DNA of 64,000 nt from Ancylobacter sp. WKF20 (GCF_029760895.1 NZ_CP121679.1:806001-870000), one strand, 5' to 3'; positions 18,162-28,224 are shown, numbered from the stretch's first letter. Numbers and translations: made by a program. The notes: a model not told the origin generated them from the letters alone.

Positions 18162-18440
18162 ATGACGATTCTTTCCCGCGCCGCCGCTGTCGGCGTGCTT
18201 CTCGCCCTCGGTGCCGCGTCGCCGGCTTTCGCCGATGCCGCCGCCGGCAGCGCCTGCGCCGCCAAGCTCCCCGCCGCCGGCCAGCAGATTTATGCCGGCG
18301 CGGTGAACGCGGGCGGCGATGTGCGCGCGGCGATCACCAGCTCGGCCCGCTCGCTTGTCATGTCCGGCCAGATGGACCAGGGCACGGCGCGCGCCAACGC
18401 GGAAGCCGCCGGCAAGTGCCTGGAATTGGCGCGCTCCTGA
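18162..18440 (+). CDS. small exported helical protein
   Basis: This 92-residue protein starts at ATG 18162 with AGGAGA upstream. A signal peptide ([18 protein letters not shown]) is cleaved near residue 24. The mature part is Ala-rich and helical, with one Cys near each end (SACAAKL and GKCLELA), suggesting one disulfide that clamps a helical hairpin. The function is unknown. It follows another exported Cys-rich protein and ends before a strong hairpin, so the two form a small unit. Confidence 0.72.
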   Translation: MTILSRAAAVGVLLALGAASPAFADAAAGSACAAKLPAAGQQIYAGAVNAGGDVRAAITSSARSLVMSGQMDQGTARANAEAAGKCLELARS

Positions 18441-18456
18441 TCGCAGCCGATGCCCA

Positions 18457-18492
18457 CGCCCCGCAATGCGCCGCCCCGCGCGTTGCGGGGCG
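18457..18492 (+). terminator. hairpin after the small exported protein genes
   Basis: CGCCCCGCAA pairs perfectly with TTGCGGGGCG (10 bp) around a 16-base loop, 16 bases after the stop codon. No U tract follows. It separates this unit from gatC. Confidence 0.6.
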
Positions 18493-18544
18493 CGGTGCCC
18501 GCCTGCTATAGGGCGCGCATCGTTCTCGTTGAGTGGGATTTCGG

Positions 18545-18832
18545 ATGTCGGTCGATCAGGCGACGGTCCGGCGGGTCGCGCATCTCTCGCGCATCGCCGT
18601 GACGGAGGAAGAGGTAAGCCACCTCCAGGGCGAGCTGAACGCCATCCTCGCCTTCGTGGAGCAACTCGGCGAGGTGGACACCACCGGCGTCGAGCCGATG
18701 ACCAGCGTCATTCCGATGACGCTGCCGCTGCGGACGGACGCCGTCACCGACGGCTTTTATCCCGAGCGCGTGCTGGCCAACGCCCCGCTGGCCGAAGACG
18801 GCTTCTTCGCCGTGCCGAAAGTGGTGGAGTGA
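18545..18832 (+). CDS. gatC: aspartyl/glutamyl-tRNA amidotransferase subunit C
   Basis: This 95-residue subunit wraps around GatA and stabilises the GatCAB complex, which converts Glu-tRNA(Gln) and Asp-tRNA(Asn) to the amidated forms. The family pattern is clear: [16 protein letters not shown] near the N-terminus, [19 protein letters not shown] in the middle, and [10 protein letters not shown] then a FFAVPKVVE end. The stop is 5 bases before gatA. Confidence 0.94.
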   Translation: MSVDQATVRRVAHLSRIAVTEEEVSHLQGELNAILAFVEQLGEVDTTGVEPMTSVIPMTLPLRTDAVTDGFYPERVLANAPLAEDGFFAVPKVVE

Positions 18833-18837
18833 GCGCG

Positions 18838-20319
18838 ATGACCGATCTCACCCGCCTCACCATCACCGCCGCCCGCGAAGGGCTGGCGCAGGGCCATTTC
18901 ACCGCCACCGAGCTCACCACCGCCTATCTCGGCGCCATCGAGAGCGCCGGGGCGCTCAACGCCTATGTGCTGACCACGCCGGAGAAGGCGCTGGACATGG
19001 CCAAGGCGAGCGACGACCGCATCGCCAAGGGCGAGGCCGGGCCGCTCGAGGGCATTCCGCTCGGGGTGAAGGACAATTACGCCGTGGACGGCGTGCGCAC
19101 CACGGCCGGCTCCAACATCCTCAAGAACTTCGTCCCGCCCTATGAATCGAGCGTGACCGCCAATCTCTGGCAGGCCGGCGCGGTGCTGCTGGGCAAGCTG
19201 AACCAGGACGAGTTCGCCATGGGCTCGTCGACCGAATCGAGCGCCTTCGGCCCGACGGTGAACCCCTGGCGGCGCACCGGCTCGACGCAGCCCCTCGTGC
19301 CCGGCGGTTCCTCCGGCGGCTCGGCGGCGGCGGTGGCGGCGCATCTGGCGGCCGGCGCGGCGGGCACCGATACGGGCGGCTCGATCCGCCAGCCGGCGGC
19401 CTTCACCGGCACGGTGGGCATCAAGCCGACCTATGGCCGCTGCTCGCGCTGGGGCATCGTCGCCTATGCCTCCTCGCTCGACCAGGCTGGGCCGATCGCC
19501 CGCTCGGTGAACGACGCGGCGCTGCTGTTGCGCGCCATGGCCGGGCACGACGCCAAGGATTCCACCAGCGTCGACCTGCCGGTGCCGGATTATCAGCAGG
19601 CCTGCGGCGCCTCGGTGAAGGGCAAGCGCATCGGCATTCCCCGCGAATACCGCGTCGACGGCATGTCGGCCGAGATCGCCGCGCTGTGGGACAAGGGCGC
19701 GCAGATGCTGCGCGACGCCGGGGCGGAGATCGTCGAGATCAGCCTGCCGCACACGAAGTACGCCCTGCCGGCCTATTACATCGTGGCGCTGGCCGAGGCC
19801 TCGTCCAACCTCGCGCGCTATGACGGCGTGCGCTATGGCGAGCGCGTGGCCGGCCGCGACATTGTCGAGATGTATGAGAAGACCCGCGCCGCCGGCTTCG
19901 GCGCGGAAGTGCGCCGGCGCATCATGATCGGCACCTATGTGCTCTCGGCCGGCTATTACGACGCCTATTACCTCAAGGCGCAGCAGGTCCGCACGCTGAT
20001 CAAGCGCGACTTCGAGACCGCCTTCGCCGGCGGCATCGACGCCGTGCTCGCCCCCGCCACCCCGTCGCCCGCCTTCGGCATCGGCGAGAAGTCGGGCGCC
20101 GATCCGGTGGAGATGTATCTGCAGGACGTGTTCACGGTGACGCTGAACATGGCTGGCCTGCCGGGCATCTCGGTGCCGGCCGGGCTCTCCACCGAGGGCC
20201 TGCCGCTCGGCCTCCAGCTCATCGGCAAGCCGTTCGAGGAGCAGGAGCTGTTCGCGCTCGGCCAGGTGATCGAGGATGCGGCCGGCCGGTTCGACATCCC
20301 GGAGAAGTGGTGGCTGTGA
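18838..20319 (+). CDS. gatA: aspartyl/glutamyl-tRNA amidotransferase subunit A
   Basis: This 493-residue amidase-signature enzyme releases ammonia from glutamine for the GatCAB complex. The Ser-cisSer-Lys triad is visible: Lys in [11 protein letters not shown] (about residue 79), the Ser-rich [16 protein letters not shown] (about 155-170) and the nucleophile region [14 protein letters not shown] (about 176-189). Length is typical. Its TGA overlaps the ATG of the next gene, so translation of the small chorismate mutase is coupled to it. gatB is 2.3 kb further on. Confidence 0.96.
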   Translation: MTDLTRLTITAAREGLAQGHFTATELTTAYLGAIESAGALNAYVLTTPEKALDMAKASDDRIAKGEAGPLEGIPLGVKDNYAVDGVRTTAGSNILKNFVPPYESSVTANLWQAGAVLLGKLNQDEFAMGSSTESSAFGPTVNPWRRTGSTQPLVPGGSSGGSAAAVAAHLAAGAAGTDTGGSIRQPAAFTGTVGIKPTYGRCSRWGIVAYASSLDQAGPIARSVNDAALLLRAMAGHDAKDSTSVDLPVPDYQQACGASVKGKRIGIPREYRVDGMSAEIAALWDKGAQMLRDAGAEIVEISLPHTKYALPAYYIVALAEASSNLARYDGVRYGERVAGRDIVEMYEKTRAAGFGAEVRRRIMIGTYVLSAGYYDAYYLKAQQVRTLIKRDFETAFAGGIDAVLAPATPSPAFGIGEKSGADPVEMYLQDVFTVTLNMAGLPGISVPAGLSTEGLPLGLQLIGKPFEEQELFALGQVIEDAAGRFDIPEKWWL

Positions 20320-20615
20320 TGGCGCGGATCCTGCCCGAGAACGAGCGCGCGCTCGCGCCCTTCCGGGCGGAGATCGACCATATCGACGCGCAGATGGTCG
20401 AGCTGCTCGCCCGCCGCTTCGAGGTGGTCAAGCACGTCATCGCCATCAAGCAGGCGGAGGGCCTCGCGGCTCTCCTGCCCGAGCGGGTCGAGGACGTCGT
20501 CGAGAAGGTGATGGCGCAGGCCGAGATCAAGGGCGTGCCGCCGGAGCTCGCCGAGAAGCTCTGGCGCGTGCTGATCGACTGGGTGGTGGCCTACGAGAAC
20601 GAGCGGCTGGGGTAG
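20319..20615 (+). CDS. AroQ-type chorismate mutase
   Basis: This 98-residue all-helical protein should convert chorismate to prephenate for Phe/Tyr synthesis. The N-terminal helix FRAEIDHIDAQMVELLARRFEVV carries the conserved Arg and Asp positions, then HVIAIKQAEG supplies the active-site Lys, and LPERVEDVV follows. Its ATG overlaps the gatA stop (TGATG). An isochorismate-pyruvate lyase-like role cannot be excluded, because small AroQ proteins share the fold. Confidence 0.85.
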   Translation: MARILPENERALAPFRAEIDHIDAQMVELLARRFEVVKHVIAIKQAEGLAALLPERVEDVVEKVMAQAEIKGVPPELAEKLWRVLIDWVVAYENERLG

Positions 20616-20720
20616 CGCTCAAAGCCCCGCCAAATCCTTGTAGTGCTTACGTTACGGCGTTCACGGTGCTGTCAAGAACCGCGCCTAGAAGCGGCCTTCC
20701 TCGTCCGATGGGAGGCTCCC

Positions 20721-22160
20721 GTGACGCTGCATCCGCTCTCCACTGCCGGCCGTGCCGCCGCTCTCGGCCTGCTGCTGGCGCTCGCCGCGCCGGCCGCCTT
20801 TGCCGCCGGGCTTTCCGACCTGCCGCATAATCAGGGCCTCGTCGCCAGCGGACAGCTGCCGGCCACGCTGCGCGACCGGTTCGGCGAGACCTTCGGCTCC
20901 GGCTCCGGCATGACCCTGCTGTCCTGGACGAAGACCGCCACCGGCTATGCCGGCGAGTTCCTGCTGCTGCCGGACCGCGGCTACAATGTCGAGGGCACGA
21001 CCGACTACCACGTCCGCCTCAACCGGCTGTCCATCGCCTTCGACACCCCGGCGCCAGGCAAGGCGGCGGTGGCGACGCTGAAGCTGGAGGACAGTTTCCT
21101 GCTCACCGACACCACGGGCACGCCGATGAGCGGGCTCGATCCGGTGACGCTCAACACCACCAATGGCGTCGGCCCGGCAGGCGGGCTCGGCCTGCCCGGC
21201 GCGGCGACCGGCGCGGTCAGCCTCGATCCCGAGGCCATCGTGCGGCTGCCGGATGGCTCGCTGATGATCTCCGACGAATACGGGCCGGCGCTCTATCACT
21301 TCAGCGCCGAGGGCCGGATGCTCTCCGCCACCCTGCCGCCGGCCGCCTTCCTGCCGATGCGCCAGGGCAAGCTCGATTTCTCGTCCAACAATCCCGGCCC
21401 CGGCGCGCCCAAGCCCGGGGTGGAAGACCCCGAGACCGGCCGGCAGAACAATCAGGGCTTTGAGGGCCTCGCCTATGAGCCGGCGACCAAGCGCCTGACC
21501 GTGGTGCTGCAAAGCGCGCTGCGGCAGGATGGCGGCGACAAGAAATCCACCCGCCAGAACACCCGCGCTTTGGTTTATGACGCGGCTGATCCCGACCATC
21601 TCGCGCTGGTCGGCGAATATGTCGTGCCGCTGCCGCTGTTCAAGGATGGCGACAAGACGCTGGTGGCCGCGCAGAGCGAGCTGGCGCCTCTGGGCGATGG
21701 CCGCTTCCTGCTGCTCTCGCGCGACAGCAATAATGGCTGGGGCGTGAAGGGCGATACCTCGCTCTACCGCCGCGTCGATCTGCTCGATTTCACGGGTGCC
21801 ACCAACATCGCCGGCAGCGCCTTCGACGGGCTGACGCCAGTGGCGCCCAAGGGCGTGGTCGTTCCCTCCGTGACGCCAGCGACGCTCACCGGCCCGGTGG
21901 TCGACCTCAACGACAATGCCGAGCTGGCCAAGGCCGGCCTGCACAATGGCGCGCCGCATGACGCGACCGACCTGTCGGAGAAGTGGGAATCGATGGCGCT
22001 TGCGCCGGCGCTCGATCCGGCGCACCCGAACGACGTTTTCCTGCTGATCGCCAATGACAACGACTTCCTGACGACGCAAGGCCATCAGGTCGGCGCCGAC
22101 TACAAGGCCGATGCCGATGTCGACACACGGGTGCTGATCTACCGGCTTTCGCTGCACTGA
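20721..22160 (+). CDS. exported phytase/esterase-like beta-propeller protein
   Basis: This 479-residue protein starts at GTG 20721 with GGGAGG five bases upstream. A signal peptide (ALGLLLALAAPAAFA) is cleaved near residue 31. The body fits the esterase-like activity of phytase family: LLPDRGYNVEGT, SLDPEAIVRLPDGSLMISDEYGP, then NNQGFEGLAYEP, and a late segment SEKWESMALAP with LIANDNDFL. Acidic clusters such as ISDEYG and NDNDF may bind Ca2+. It should act in the periplasm or outside; the substrate is unknown. No phosphate-regulon signal is seen upstream. Confidence 0.82.
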   Translation: MTLHPLSTAGRAAALGLLLALAAPAAFAAGLSDLPHNQGLVASGQLPATLRDRFGETFGSGSGMTLLSWTKTATGYAGEFLLLPDRGYNVEGTTDYHVRLNRLSIAFDTPAPGKAAVATLKLEDSFLLTDTTGTPMSGLDPVTLNTTNGVGPAGGLGLPGAATGAVSLDPEAIVRLPDGSLMISDEYGPALYHFSAEGRMLSATLPPAAFLPMRQGKLDFSSNNPGPGAPKPGVEDPETGRQNNQGFEGLAYEPATKRLTVVLQSALRQDGGDKKSTRQNTRALVYDAADPDHLALVGEYVVPLPLFKDGDKTLVAAQSELAPLGDGRFLLLSRDSNNGWGVKGDTSLYRRVDLLDFTGATNIAGSAFDGLTPVAPKGVVVPSVTPATLTGPVVDLNDNAELAKAGLHNGAPHDATDLSEKWESMALAPALDPAHPNDVFLLIANDNDFLTTQGHQVGADYKADADVDTRVLIYRLSLH

Positions 22161-22182
22161 CCGGTTGCGGCCGGGCCGGGGG

Positions 22183-22455
22183 CTACGCTTCCAGCGCGGC
22201 CGTTTCGCGGGCGATGGTTTCCGCCACCCACTGCGCGAAGTGACCCTCGTTGCGGCAGAAGCCGGGCACCGGGTCGGCGGGGGATTTGTCGGCCATCCAG
22301 TGATGGCACTCCTCCGCCGCGCGACAGCCGAGGCACCGCTGGGCGGCGGCGCGCAGCTCCTCGTCGGAGACGATGCCGCTGTCGGGGGACAGACCGGCAT
22401 GTTCCATCATGGCGCGGAACAGGGCCAGCCGCTCGTCGATCGTGTCCACCTGCAT
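22183..22455 (-). CDS. DUF6455-like small Cys protein
   Basis: This 90-residue protein starts at ATG 22455, with GGGGAGG six bases upstream. Its pattern is LFRAMMEHAGL, then a CLGCRAAEECHHWM cluster (Cys, Cys, Cys, His, His) and later a Cys in GFCRNEGHF. This resembles the DUF6455 family, which looks like a small metal- or cluster-binding domain. Its role is unknown. It is convergent with the phytase-like gene and divergent from gatB. The longer open frame up to 22530 lacks a ribosome binding site. Confidence 0.75.
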   Translation of the reverse strand: MQVDTIDERLALFRAMMEHAGLSPDSGIVSDEELRAAAQRCLGCRAAEECHHWMADKSPADPVPGFCRNEGHFAQWVAETIARETAALEA

Positions 22456-22610
22456 GAAAGCCTCCCCGTGACGCGGGAAAGCATGGACGCGGAGGGTTCT
22501 CGCGGCCTTGATCTGGCTCAACGCGGTCATCCGGCCCGCGTGGCGGTTGTCGAAGCCGCGCGCGCGGGGTAGGGAAACGGCCAGTACAGCCGAACGAGCA
22601 GGTCCGACCG

Positions 22611-24104
22611 ATGAACATGCACGCCCGCCCCGCCGACCCGAAGAAGCTCATCAAGGGTGCGACCGGCGACTGGGAGATCGTGATCGGCATGGAAATCCAT
22701 GCCCAGGTGACCTCCAACTCGAAGCTGTTCTCCGGCGCCTCGACCGAATTCGGCGGCGACCCGAACAGCCATGTCTCGCTGGTCGACGCGGCCATGCCGG
22801 GCATGCTCCCCGTGATCAACGAGGAATGCGTCAAGCAGGCGGTGCGTACCGGCCTCGGGCTGAAGGCGCAGATCAACAACCGCTCGGTGTTTGACCGGAA
22901 GAACTATTTCTACCCGGACCTGCCGCAGGGCTACCAGATCAGCCAGTACAAGAGCCCCATCGTCGGCGAGGGCGTGGTGCTGGTCGACACGCCGGACGGG
23001 CCGATCGAGGTCGGCATCGAGCGCCTGCATCTGGAGCAGGACGCGGGTAAGTCGATCCACGACCTGCACCCGACGCAGTCCTTCGTCGATCTCAACCGCT
23101 CGGGCGTCGCGCTGATGGAGATCGTCTCCAAGCCGGACCTGCGCTCCTCCGAGGAAGCCAAGGCCTATGTGACCAAGCTGCGCACCATCCTGCGCTATCT
23201 CGGCACCTGCGACGGCGACATGGAGAAGGGCTCGCTGCGCGCCGACGTGAACGTCTCCGTGCGCAAGCCGGGCGATGATTTCGGCACGCGCTGCGAGATC
23301 AAGAACGTCAACTCCATCCGCTTCATCGGCCAGGCCATCGAGACCGAGGCCCGCCGGCAGATCGGCATCATCGAGGATGGCGGGAAGATCGAGCAGGAGA
23401 CCCGCCTGTTCGATCCCGGCAAGGGCGAGACGCGCTCCATGCGTTCCAAGGAAGAAGCGCATGACTACCGCTACTTCCCCGACCCGGACCTGCTGCCGCT
23501 GGAATTCAGCCAGGCCTTCGTCGACGAGCTGGCGTCGCATCTGCCCGAGCTGCCGGACGAGAAGAAGGCGCGCTTCATCCGCGACTATGGCCTGTCCGCC
23601 TATGACGCGGATGTGCTGGTCGCGGAGAAGGAGACGGCGGATTATTACGAGGCGGCGGTGGCCCATGGCGGCACCGTGCGCGACGCCAAGGCGGTGGCGA
23701 ACTGGGTGATGGGCGACGTTTCCGCCTTCGCCAATGCTTCCGGCCTCTCGGTCTACGAGACCCACATCACCCCGGTGCAGATCGCCGGGCTGGTCGACCT
23801 GATTGCCGACGGCACCATCTCCGGCAAGATGGCCAAGGACGTGCTGGCGATCATCATCGCCGAGGAAAAGGACGGCCACCCGCGCGCCATCGTCGAATCG
23901 CGCGGCATGAAGCAGGTCACCGACACCGGCGCCATCGAGGCGGCGGTCGATGCCATCATCGCCGCCAACCCCGACAAGGTGGCGCAGGTGCAGGCCAAGC
24001 CGACCATGCTCGGCTGGTTCGTCGGCCAGGTGATGAAGCAGACCGGCGGCAAGGCCGCGCCGCAGACGGTGAACGACCTCCTGAAGGCCAAGCTGGGCAT
24101 CTGA
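22611..24104 (+). CDS. gatB: aspartyl/glutamyl-tRNA amidotransferase subunit B
   Basis: This 497-residue subunit binds the mischarged tRNA and does the kinase and transamidation steps of GatCAB. The signature [20 protein letters not shown] is at about residues 23-42. [45 protein letters not shown] and the acidic RADVNVSVR motif are present, as is the C-terminal GatB/YqeY domain ending in a helical [15 protein letters not shown] tail. It lies apart from gatCA with its own promoter region. Confidence 0.96.
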   Translation: MNMHARPADPKKLIKGATGDWEIVIGMEIHAQVTSNSKLFSGASTEFGGDPNSHVSLVDAAMPGMLPVINEECVKQAVRTGLGLKAQINNRSVFDRKNYFYPDLPQGYQISQYKSPIVGEGVVLVDTPDGPIEVGIERLHLEQDAGKSIHDLHPTQSFVDLNRSGVALMEIVSKPDLRSSEEAKAYVTKLRTILRYLGTCDGDMEKGSLRADVNVSVRKPGDDFGTRCEIKNVNSIRFIGQAIETEARRQIGIIEDGGKIEQETRLFDPGKGETRSMRSKEEAHDYRYFPDPDLLPLEFSQAFVDELASHLPELPDEKKARFIRDYGLSAYDADVLVAEKETADYYEAAVAHGGTVRDAKAVANWVMGDVSAFANASGLSVYETHITPVQIAGLVDLIADGTISGKMAKDVLAIIIAEEKDGHPRAIVESRGMKQVTDTGAIEAAVDAIIAANPDKVAQVQAKPTMLGWFVGQVMKQTGGKAAPQTVNDLLKAKLGI

Positions 24105-24107
24105 GGC

Positions 24108-24139
24108 GGGGGCGCCCGTCGGCGCCCGTCGGCGCCCCC
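24108..24139. terminator. hairpin built from a tandem 10-bp repeat after gatB
   Basis: GGGGGCGCC (24108-24116) pairs with GGCGCCCCC (24131-24139). The hairpin arises from GGCGCCCGTC repeated twice (24111-24130), then a partial third copy. It lies between the convergent gatB and lysR genes and could terminate both. Confidence 0.55.
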
Positions 24140-24166
24140 TTGCCGGCCCGCGTCGCGCGCGACGGG

Positions 24167-25072
24167 TTAGAGGTCGGACTCCGGCCGCGTCACCAGATCC
24201 TGCAAGGTGTGGTGAAGGGCGGGGATGGCCGGGTTGGTGTTGCCCGGCCGCCAGATGGCATGCAGCTCGACGATCGGGGACGCGCCGGTCGCGAGGGGAC
24301 GTAGCGCCACGCCCTCGAAGCGCAGATTGCGCGCGGCGCGGGGCACGAGAGCGACGCCCAGGCCGGCCTTCACCAGGCCGAGGATCGAGTGAACCTGGCT
24401 GATATGCTGCACATAGCGCGGCGTGATCCCCGCGGTGGCGAAGAGTGTCGCCAGCAGATCGTAGAAATAGCGGGCCTCATAGGGCGAATAGGTCACCATG
24501 GGCTGGCGGTCGAGATCGGCCAGCTGGACCTCGGGAGCGCGGGTGAGGGGGTGACCTTCCGGCGCGGCCATCATCAAGGGCTCGCGCACCACGCAGAGCG
24601 AGACGACTTCCCGGCGGTTGAAGGTGGGGCGGACGAGGCCGACATCGATCAGGCCGGAGGTCAGCGACTCGAACTGGTCGGTCGACACCATCTCCTTCAG
24701 CACGAGGTCGATGCCGGGCGCCGCCGCGCGGAACTGGGTGATAAGGCGCGGCAGGAAATCGTAGCCGGAGGCGGCGGTGAAGCCGAGGGTGATCGAGCCG
24801 ACATCGCCGCTCGCCGTCCGCCGCGCCGCCAGCGCCGCCCCCTCGGCGAGGCGCAGGAGGCGCCGCGCCTCCGGCAGGAAGCTGTGCCCGGCGCGGGTGA
24901 GGCTGACCGAGCGGCTGGTGCGCTCCAGCAGCTTCACGTCCAGCGTATGCTCGAGCAGCTGGATCTGCCGGCTGAGGGGAGGCTGGGTGAGATTGAGGCG
25001 CGCGGCGGCGCGGCCGAAATGCAGTTCCTCGGCAACGGCGACAAAGCAGCGGAGATGGCTGAGCTCGAACAT
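24167..25072 (-). CDS. LysR family transcriptional regulator
   Basis: This 301-residue protein has the LysR winged helix at the N-terminus (LRCFVAVAEELHFGRAAARL, then LTQPPLSRQIQLLE). The periplasmic-binding-protein-like effector domain runs from about residue 90 to the end. The subgroup resembles BenM/CatM-like regulators of aromatic or organic acid catabolism. It is divergent from the tctCBA-aldolase-reductase unit and very probably controls it. The start ATG 25072 is 13 bases from a perfect palindrome. Confidence 0.92.
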   Translation of the reverse strand: MFELSHLRCFVAVAEELHFGRAAARLNLTQPPLSRQIQLLEHTLDVKLLERTSRSVSLTRAGHSFLPEARRLLRLAEGAALAARRTASGDVGSITLGFTAASGYDFLPRLITQFRAAAPGIDLVLKEMVSTDQFESLTSGLIDVGLVRPTFNRREVVSLCVVREPLMMAAPEGHPLTRAPEVQLADLDRQPMVTYSPYEARYFYDLLATLFATAGITPRYVQHISQVHSILGLVKAGLGVALVPRAARNLRFEGVALRPLATGASPIVELHAIWRPGNTNPAIPALHHTLQDLVTRPESDL

Positions 25073-25084
25073 TGATCCAAAAGT

Positions 25085-25100
25085 GGCATTGATCAATGCC
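25085..25100. promoter_or_regulatory. probable LysR operator
   Basis: GGCATTGATCAATGCC is a perfect 16-bp palindrome in the 140-base gap between lysR and tctC. A further half-site (CATTGATC) lies at 25070-25077, over the lysR start. Position and symmetry suit LysR autoregulation and control of the divergent unit. Confidence 0.65.
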
Positions 25101-25212
25101 GAGAACAACTCATTGTCGCATCGAAAGCGACCTAGATTGAAGGTGGAGGCGACGACGCCACCCAACAAGCAAGGCGCAACGTCGCCATCGCCACTCCCTG
25201 GAGGTAACGCCA

Positions 25213-26199
25213 ATGAGCCTTCGCATTCTCAAGGCGGCCGCGGCCGCTCTCGCTCTTTCCGTCCTCGCGCCGGCTTTCGCGGCCGGCCCCGCCGCCGCGC
25301 AGAGCTTCGATCGCCCGGTGCGCATCGTCGTGCCCTTCGCCCCCGGCGGCACGTCCGACATTCTCGCCCGCCTGATCGCGCCGAAGCTCTCCGAGGCCGT
25401 CGGCCAGCCGGTGGTGGTCGAGAACAAGCCGGGCGCGGCCGGCAATATCGGCGCGGACACCGTCGCCAAGGCACGCCCCGACGGCCATACGCTGCTGCTG
25501 ATGGATATCGGCTCGCTCGCCATTGCCCCGAGCCTGTTCCCGGACCTGTCCTACAATGTCGAGGCCGATCTCGCGCCGGTCGGCATGGTGATGTTCGGTC
25601 CCTATGTGCTGGCGGTGAACCCCGCCGTGCCGGCCAAGAACGTCGCCGAGCTGGTCGCCTATGCCAAGGCCAATCCGGGCAAGCTGGCAGTCGCCAATTC
25701 CGGCGTGGGGGCGCTCAACCACATCACCGCCGTCGCGCTGGCGCGCGATCTCGGCATCGACTGGAAGAACGTGCCCTATAAGGGCGGCGCGGCCGCCTCG
25801 CGCGCGGTGGTGTCCGGCGAGAGCACGGTCATCATCAACGGCGCCACGGCGACGCTGCCCTTCGTCACCAATGGCCAGCTGGTCGGTATCGCCGTCACCG
25901 GCGACGAACGTCTGGCCGCGCTGCCGACTGTCGAGACCTTCAAGGAAGCCAAGCTCCCGCTGAGCGACGCCGGCACCTGGCAGGGCCTGCTCACCACCGG
26001 CAAGACCCCGCCCGAGGTGGTCGCCCGGCTCAATGCCGAGCTGAACAAGATTCTCGCCATGCCGGACATCAAGGAAAAGATCGCCGAGCAGGGCGGTTCG
26101 GTGCGTCCCGGCTCGCCGGAGAACGTCAAGACCTGGCTCGCGACCAACATCAAGAGCTGGGGCGACATCGTCCGCGCTGCCGACATCAAGACCAACTGA
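25213..26199 (+). CDS. tripartite tricarboxylate transporter substrate-binding protein (TctC/Bug)
   Basis: This 328-residue periplasmic binding protein has a signal peptide (about 1-30, ending AGPAAAQ). The Bug family pattern follows: RPVRIVVPFAPGGTSDILAR near residue 35, VENKPGAAGNIGADTVAKA near 75, then NSGVGALNHITA and VPYKGGAAAS. It should capture a carboxylate and hand it to TctA-TctB. TTT binding proteins often bind di- or tricarboxylates. The aldolase and reductase downstream point to an aldarate or related acid. GGAGG lies 8 bases upstream. Confidence 0.92.
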   Translation: MSLRILKAAAAALALSVLAPAFAAGPAAAQSFDRPVRIVVPFAPGGTSDILARLIAPKLSEAVGQPVVVENKPGAAGNIGADTVAKARPDGHTLLLMDIGSLAIAPSLFPDLSYNVEADLAPVGMVMFGPYVLAVNPAVPAKNVAELVAYAKANPGKLAVANSGVGALNHITAVALARDLGIDWKNVPYKGGAAASRAVVSGESTVIINGATATLPFVTNGQLVGIAVTGDERLAALPTVETFKEAKLPLSDAGTWQGLLTTGKTPPEVVARLNAELNKILAMPDIKEKIAEQGGSVRPGSPENVKTWLATNIKSWGDIVRAADIKTN

Positions 26200-26211
26200 G
26201 CGGAGCGCGCC

Positions 26212-26661
26212 GTGACCCGCCGCCGCTTCGACTGGCCGGACCTTGCGTTCGGCGCCTTCCTCATCGCCGTGGCGGCGGGCACCCTCGTCGCCACGCGCGG
26301 GCTCAACGGTGGCACCGCCGCCGATATGGGGCCGGGCTACATGCCTCGCGCCATTGCCCTGATCCTGCTGGCCTTCGGCCTGTTCTTCGCCGGGCGGGGC
26401 CTGCTGCGCGGCCATGCCGGGATCGACCCGGTTCAGCTGCGCCCCATTCTGGGCGTCGGCGCGGCGGTGGGCGTGTTCGCGCTGCTGATCGAGAATGCGG
26501 GGCTCGCGCTCGCCTCCTTCGCCGCCATCCTCATCGCCGCCGTGGCGAGCCGCGAGAGTCGCTTCGTCGAGGTGATCGTCTTCGGCTTCGCCATCACCGC
26601 CGGCGCGGTGCTGCTCTTCATCAAGGCGTTGGCTCTGCCCGTCTCCATCTGGCCCTGGTGA
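26212..26661 (+). CDS. tripartite tricarboxylate transporter small subunit (TctB)
   Basis: This 149-residue membrane protein starts at GTG 26212, 12 bases after tctC. Four hydrophobic segments (about 12-28, 43-62, 80-110 and 121-145) and the GPGYMPRAIALILLAFGL motif are typical of TctB. It forms the small membrane subunit beside TctA. It is the middle gene of the tctCBA set. Confidence 0.88.
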   Translation: MTRRRFDWPDLAFGAFLIAVAAGTLVATRGLNGGTAADMGPGYMPRAIALILLAFGLFFAGRGLLRGHAGIDPVQLRPILGVGAAVGVFALLIENAGLALASFAAILIAAVASRESRFVEVIVFGFAITAGAVLLFIKALALPVSIWPW

Positions 26662-26676
26662 GCATTCAGACGCGCC

Positions 26677-28176
26677 ATGGAACTCTTCGACAACCTCCTC
26701 CTCGGCCTCTCGACCGCGCTGCAGTGGAACAACCTGTTCTACTGCCTGATCGGCGTCGTGATCGGCACGGCCATCGGCGTGCTGCCGGGCATCGGCCCCA
26801 TTCCGACGGTGGCGCTGCTGCTGCCCTTCACCTTCGGCCTTGCCCCGGCCTCCGCTCTCATCATGCTCGCCGGCATCTTCTACGGCGCGCAATATGGCGG
26901 CTCGACCACGGCGATCCTCGTCAATGTGCCCGGCGAGACCTCCTCGGTCGTCACCTGCCTCGACGGGCATGAGATGGCCAAGCAGGGCAGGGCGGGCCCG
27001 GCGCTGGCCATCGCGGCCATCTCCTCCTTCTTCGCCGGCACCGTCGCGACGGTTGTCATCGCCGTGCTCAGCCTGCCGCTCGCGGCGCTGGCGCTGAAAT
27101 TCACCGCGGTCGAATATTTCAGCCTGCTCGTGCTCGGCCTGTTCGCCGCCGTCATCCTCGCCCATGGCTCGGTGGCGAAGTCGCTCGCCATGGTGTTTCT
27201 CGGCCTGCTGATCGGCACCGTCGGCATCGACGTGAATTCCGGCATTGCCCGCATGACCTTCGGCGTCCCCGCGCTGGCGGACGGGCTGGATTTCGTGCCG
27301 GTCGCCATGGGCATGTTCGGCCTCGCCGAGATCATCGCCAATCTGGAACGCCCGGCCGTGCGGCAGGTAGTGAGCCAGAAGCTGCGCGACCTCATCCCCA
27401 CCCGCGCCGATCTCAAGGCCGCCTTTCCGGCCATGCTGCGCGGCACCTTCATCGGCTCGGCGCTTGGCGTGCTGCCCGGCGGTGGCGCGGCGCTGCCGCC
27501 CTTCACCGCCTATGCGCTGGAGAAGAAGCTGGCCAAGGATCCCTCGCGTTTCGGCAAGGGCGCCATTGAGGGCGTCGCCGGGCCGGAGGCCGCCAATAAT
27601 GCCGGCGCGCAGACCAGCTTCATCCCGCTGCTGACGCTCGGCATCCCCGCCAACGCGCTGATGGCGCTGATGATCGGCGCGCTGATGATGCAGGGCATCC
27701 AGCCCGGCCCGCAGGTGATGACCGAGCAGCCCGAACTGGTCTGGGGCGTCATCGCCTCCATGTGGACGGGCAATCTGATGCTGCTGATCATCAACCTGCC
27801 GCTGGTGGGCCTGTGGGTCTCCATGCTGAAGATCCCGTACCGGCTGCTCTTTCCGGCCATCGTGCTGTTCTGCTGCATCGGCACCTACGGCATCTCCAAC
27901 AGCGCCTTCAATGTCTGGCTGATGCTGGGCTGCGCGGTGGTCGGCTACTTCTTCATCAAGGTCGGCGTCGAGCCGGCGCCGCTGCTGCTCGGCCTCGTGC
28001 TGGGTCCGCAGCTGGAGGAGAATTTCCGCCGCGCCATGCAGCTCTCCGATGGTGACCCGTCGGTGTTCGTCACCCGCCCGATCAGCGCGCTGCTGCTCGC
28101 CATCGTCGCGCTCATGCTGCTCGCCATGCTGTCGCCAGCGGTGCTGAAGACACGCAAGCAGGCCCTCGCCGAGTAG
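26677..28176 (+). CDS. tripartite tricarboxylate transporter large subunit (TctA)
   Basis: This 499-residue membrane protein has 11 to 12 hydrophobic segments. The two family signatures are present: GVLPGIGPIPTVALLLPFTFG (about residues 31-51) with GAQYGGSTTAILVNVPGE (about 70-87), and a second copy-like GVLPGGGAALPPFTAYALE near 265. These glycine-rich loops form the transport site. It works with TctB and the TctC binding protein using a cation gradient. Confidence 0.94.
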   Translation: MELFDNLLLGLSTALQWNNLFYCLIGVVIGTAIGVLPGIGPIPTVALLLPFTFGLAPASALIMLAGIFYGAQYGGSTTAILVNVPGETSSVVTCLDGHEMAKQGRAGPALAIAAISSFFAGTVATVVIAVLSLPLAALALKFTAVEYFSLLVLGLFAAVILAHGSVAKSLAMVFLGLLIGTVGIDVNSGIARMTFGVPALADGLDFVPVAMGMFGLAEIIANLERPAVRQVVSQKLRDLIPTRADLKAAFPAMLRGTFIGSALGVLPGGGAALPPFTAYALEKKLAKDPSRFGKGAIEGVAGPEAANNAGAQTSFIPLLTLGIPANALMALMIGALMMQGIQPGPQVMTEQPELVWGVIASMWTGNLMLLIINLPLVGLWVSMLKIPYRLLFPAIVLFCCIGTYGISNSAFNVWLMLGCAVVGYFFIKVGVEPAPLLLGLVLGPQLEENFRRAMQLSDGDPSVFVTRPISALLLAIVALMLLAMLSPAVLKTRKQALAE

Positions 28177-28224
28177 CGGCCCGGCCTTTTCCCTCACCTT
28201 CCCCTACGACAAGGACGCTGACCC

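Noticed and set aside
25132..28197. 1021-codon open frame antisense to the tct operon
   Set aside because: The composition (His/Arg/Gln/Gly-rich) is that of a shadow frame. The tctCBA genes on the other strand are well supported.
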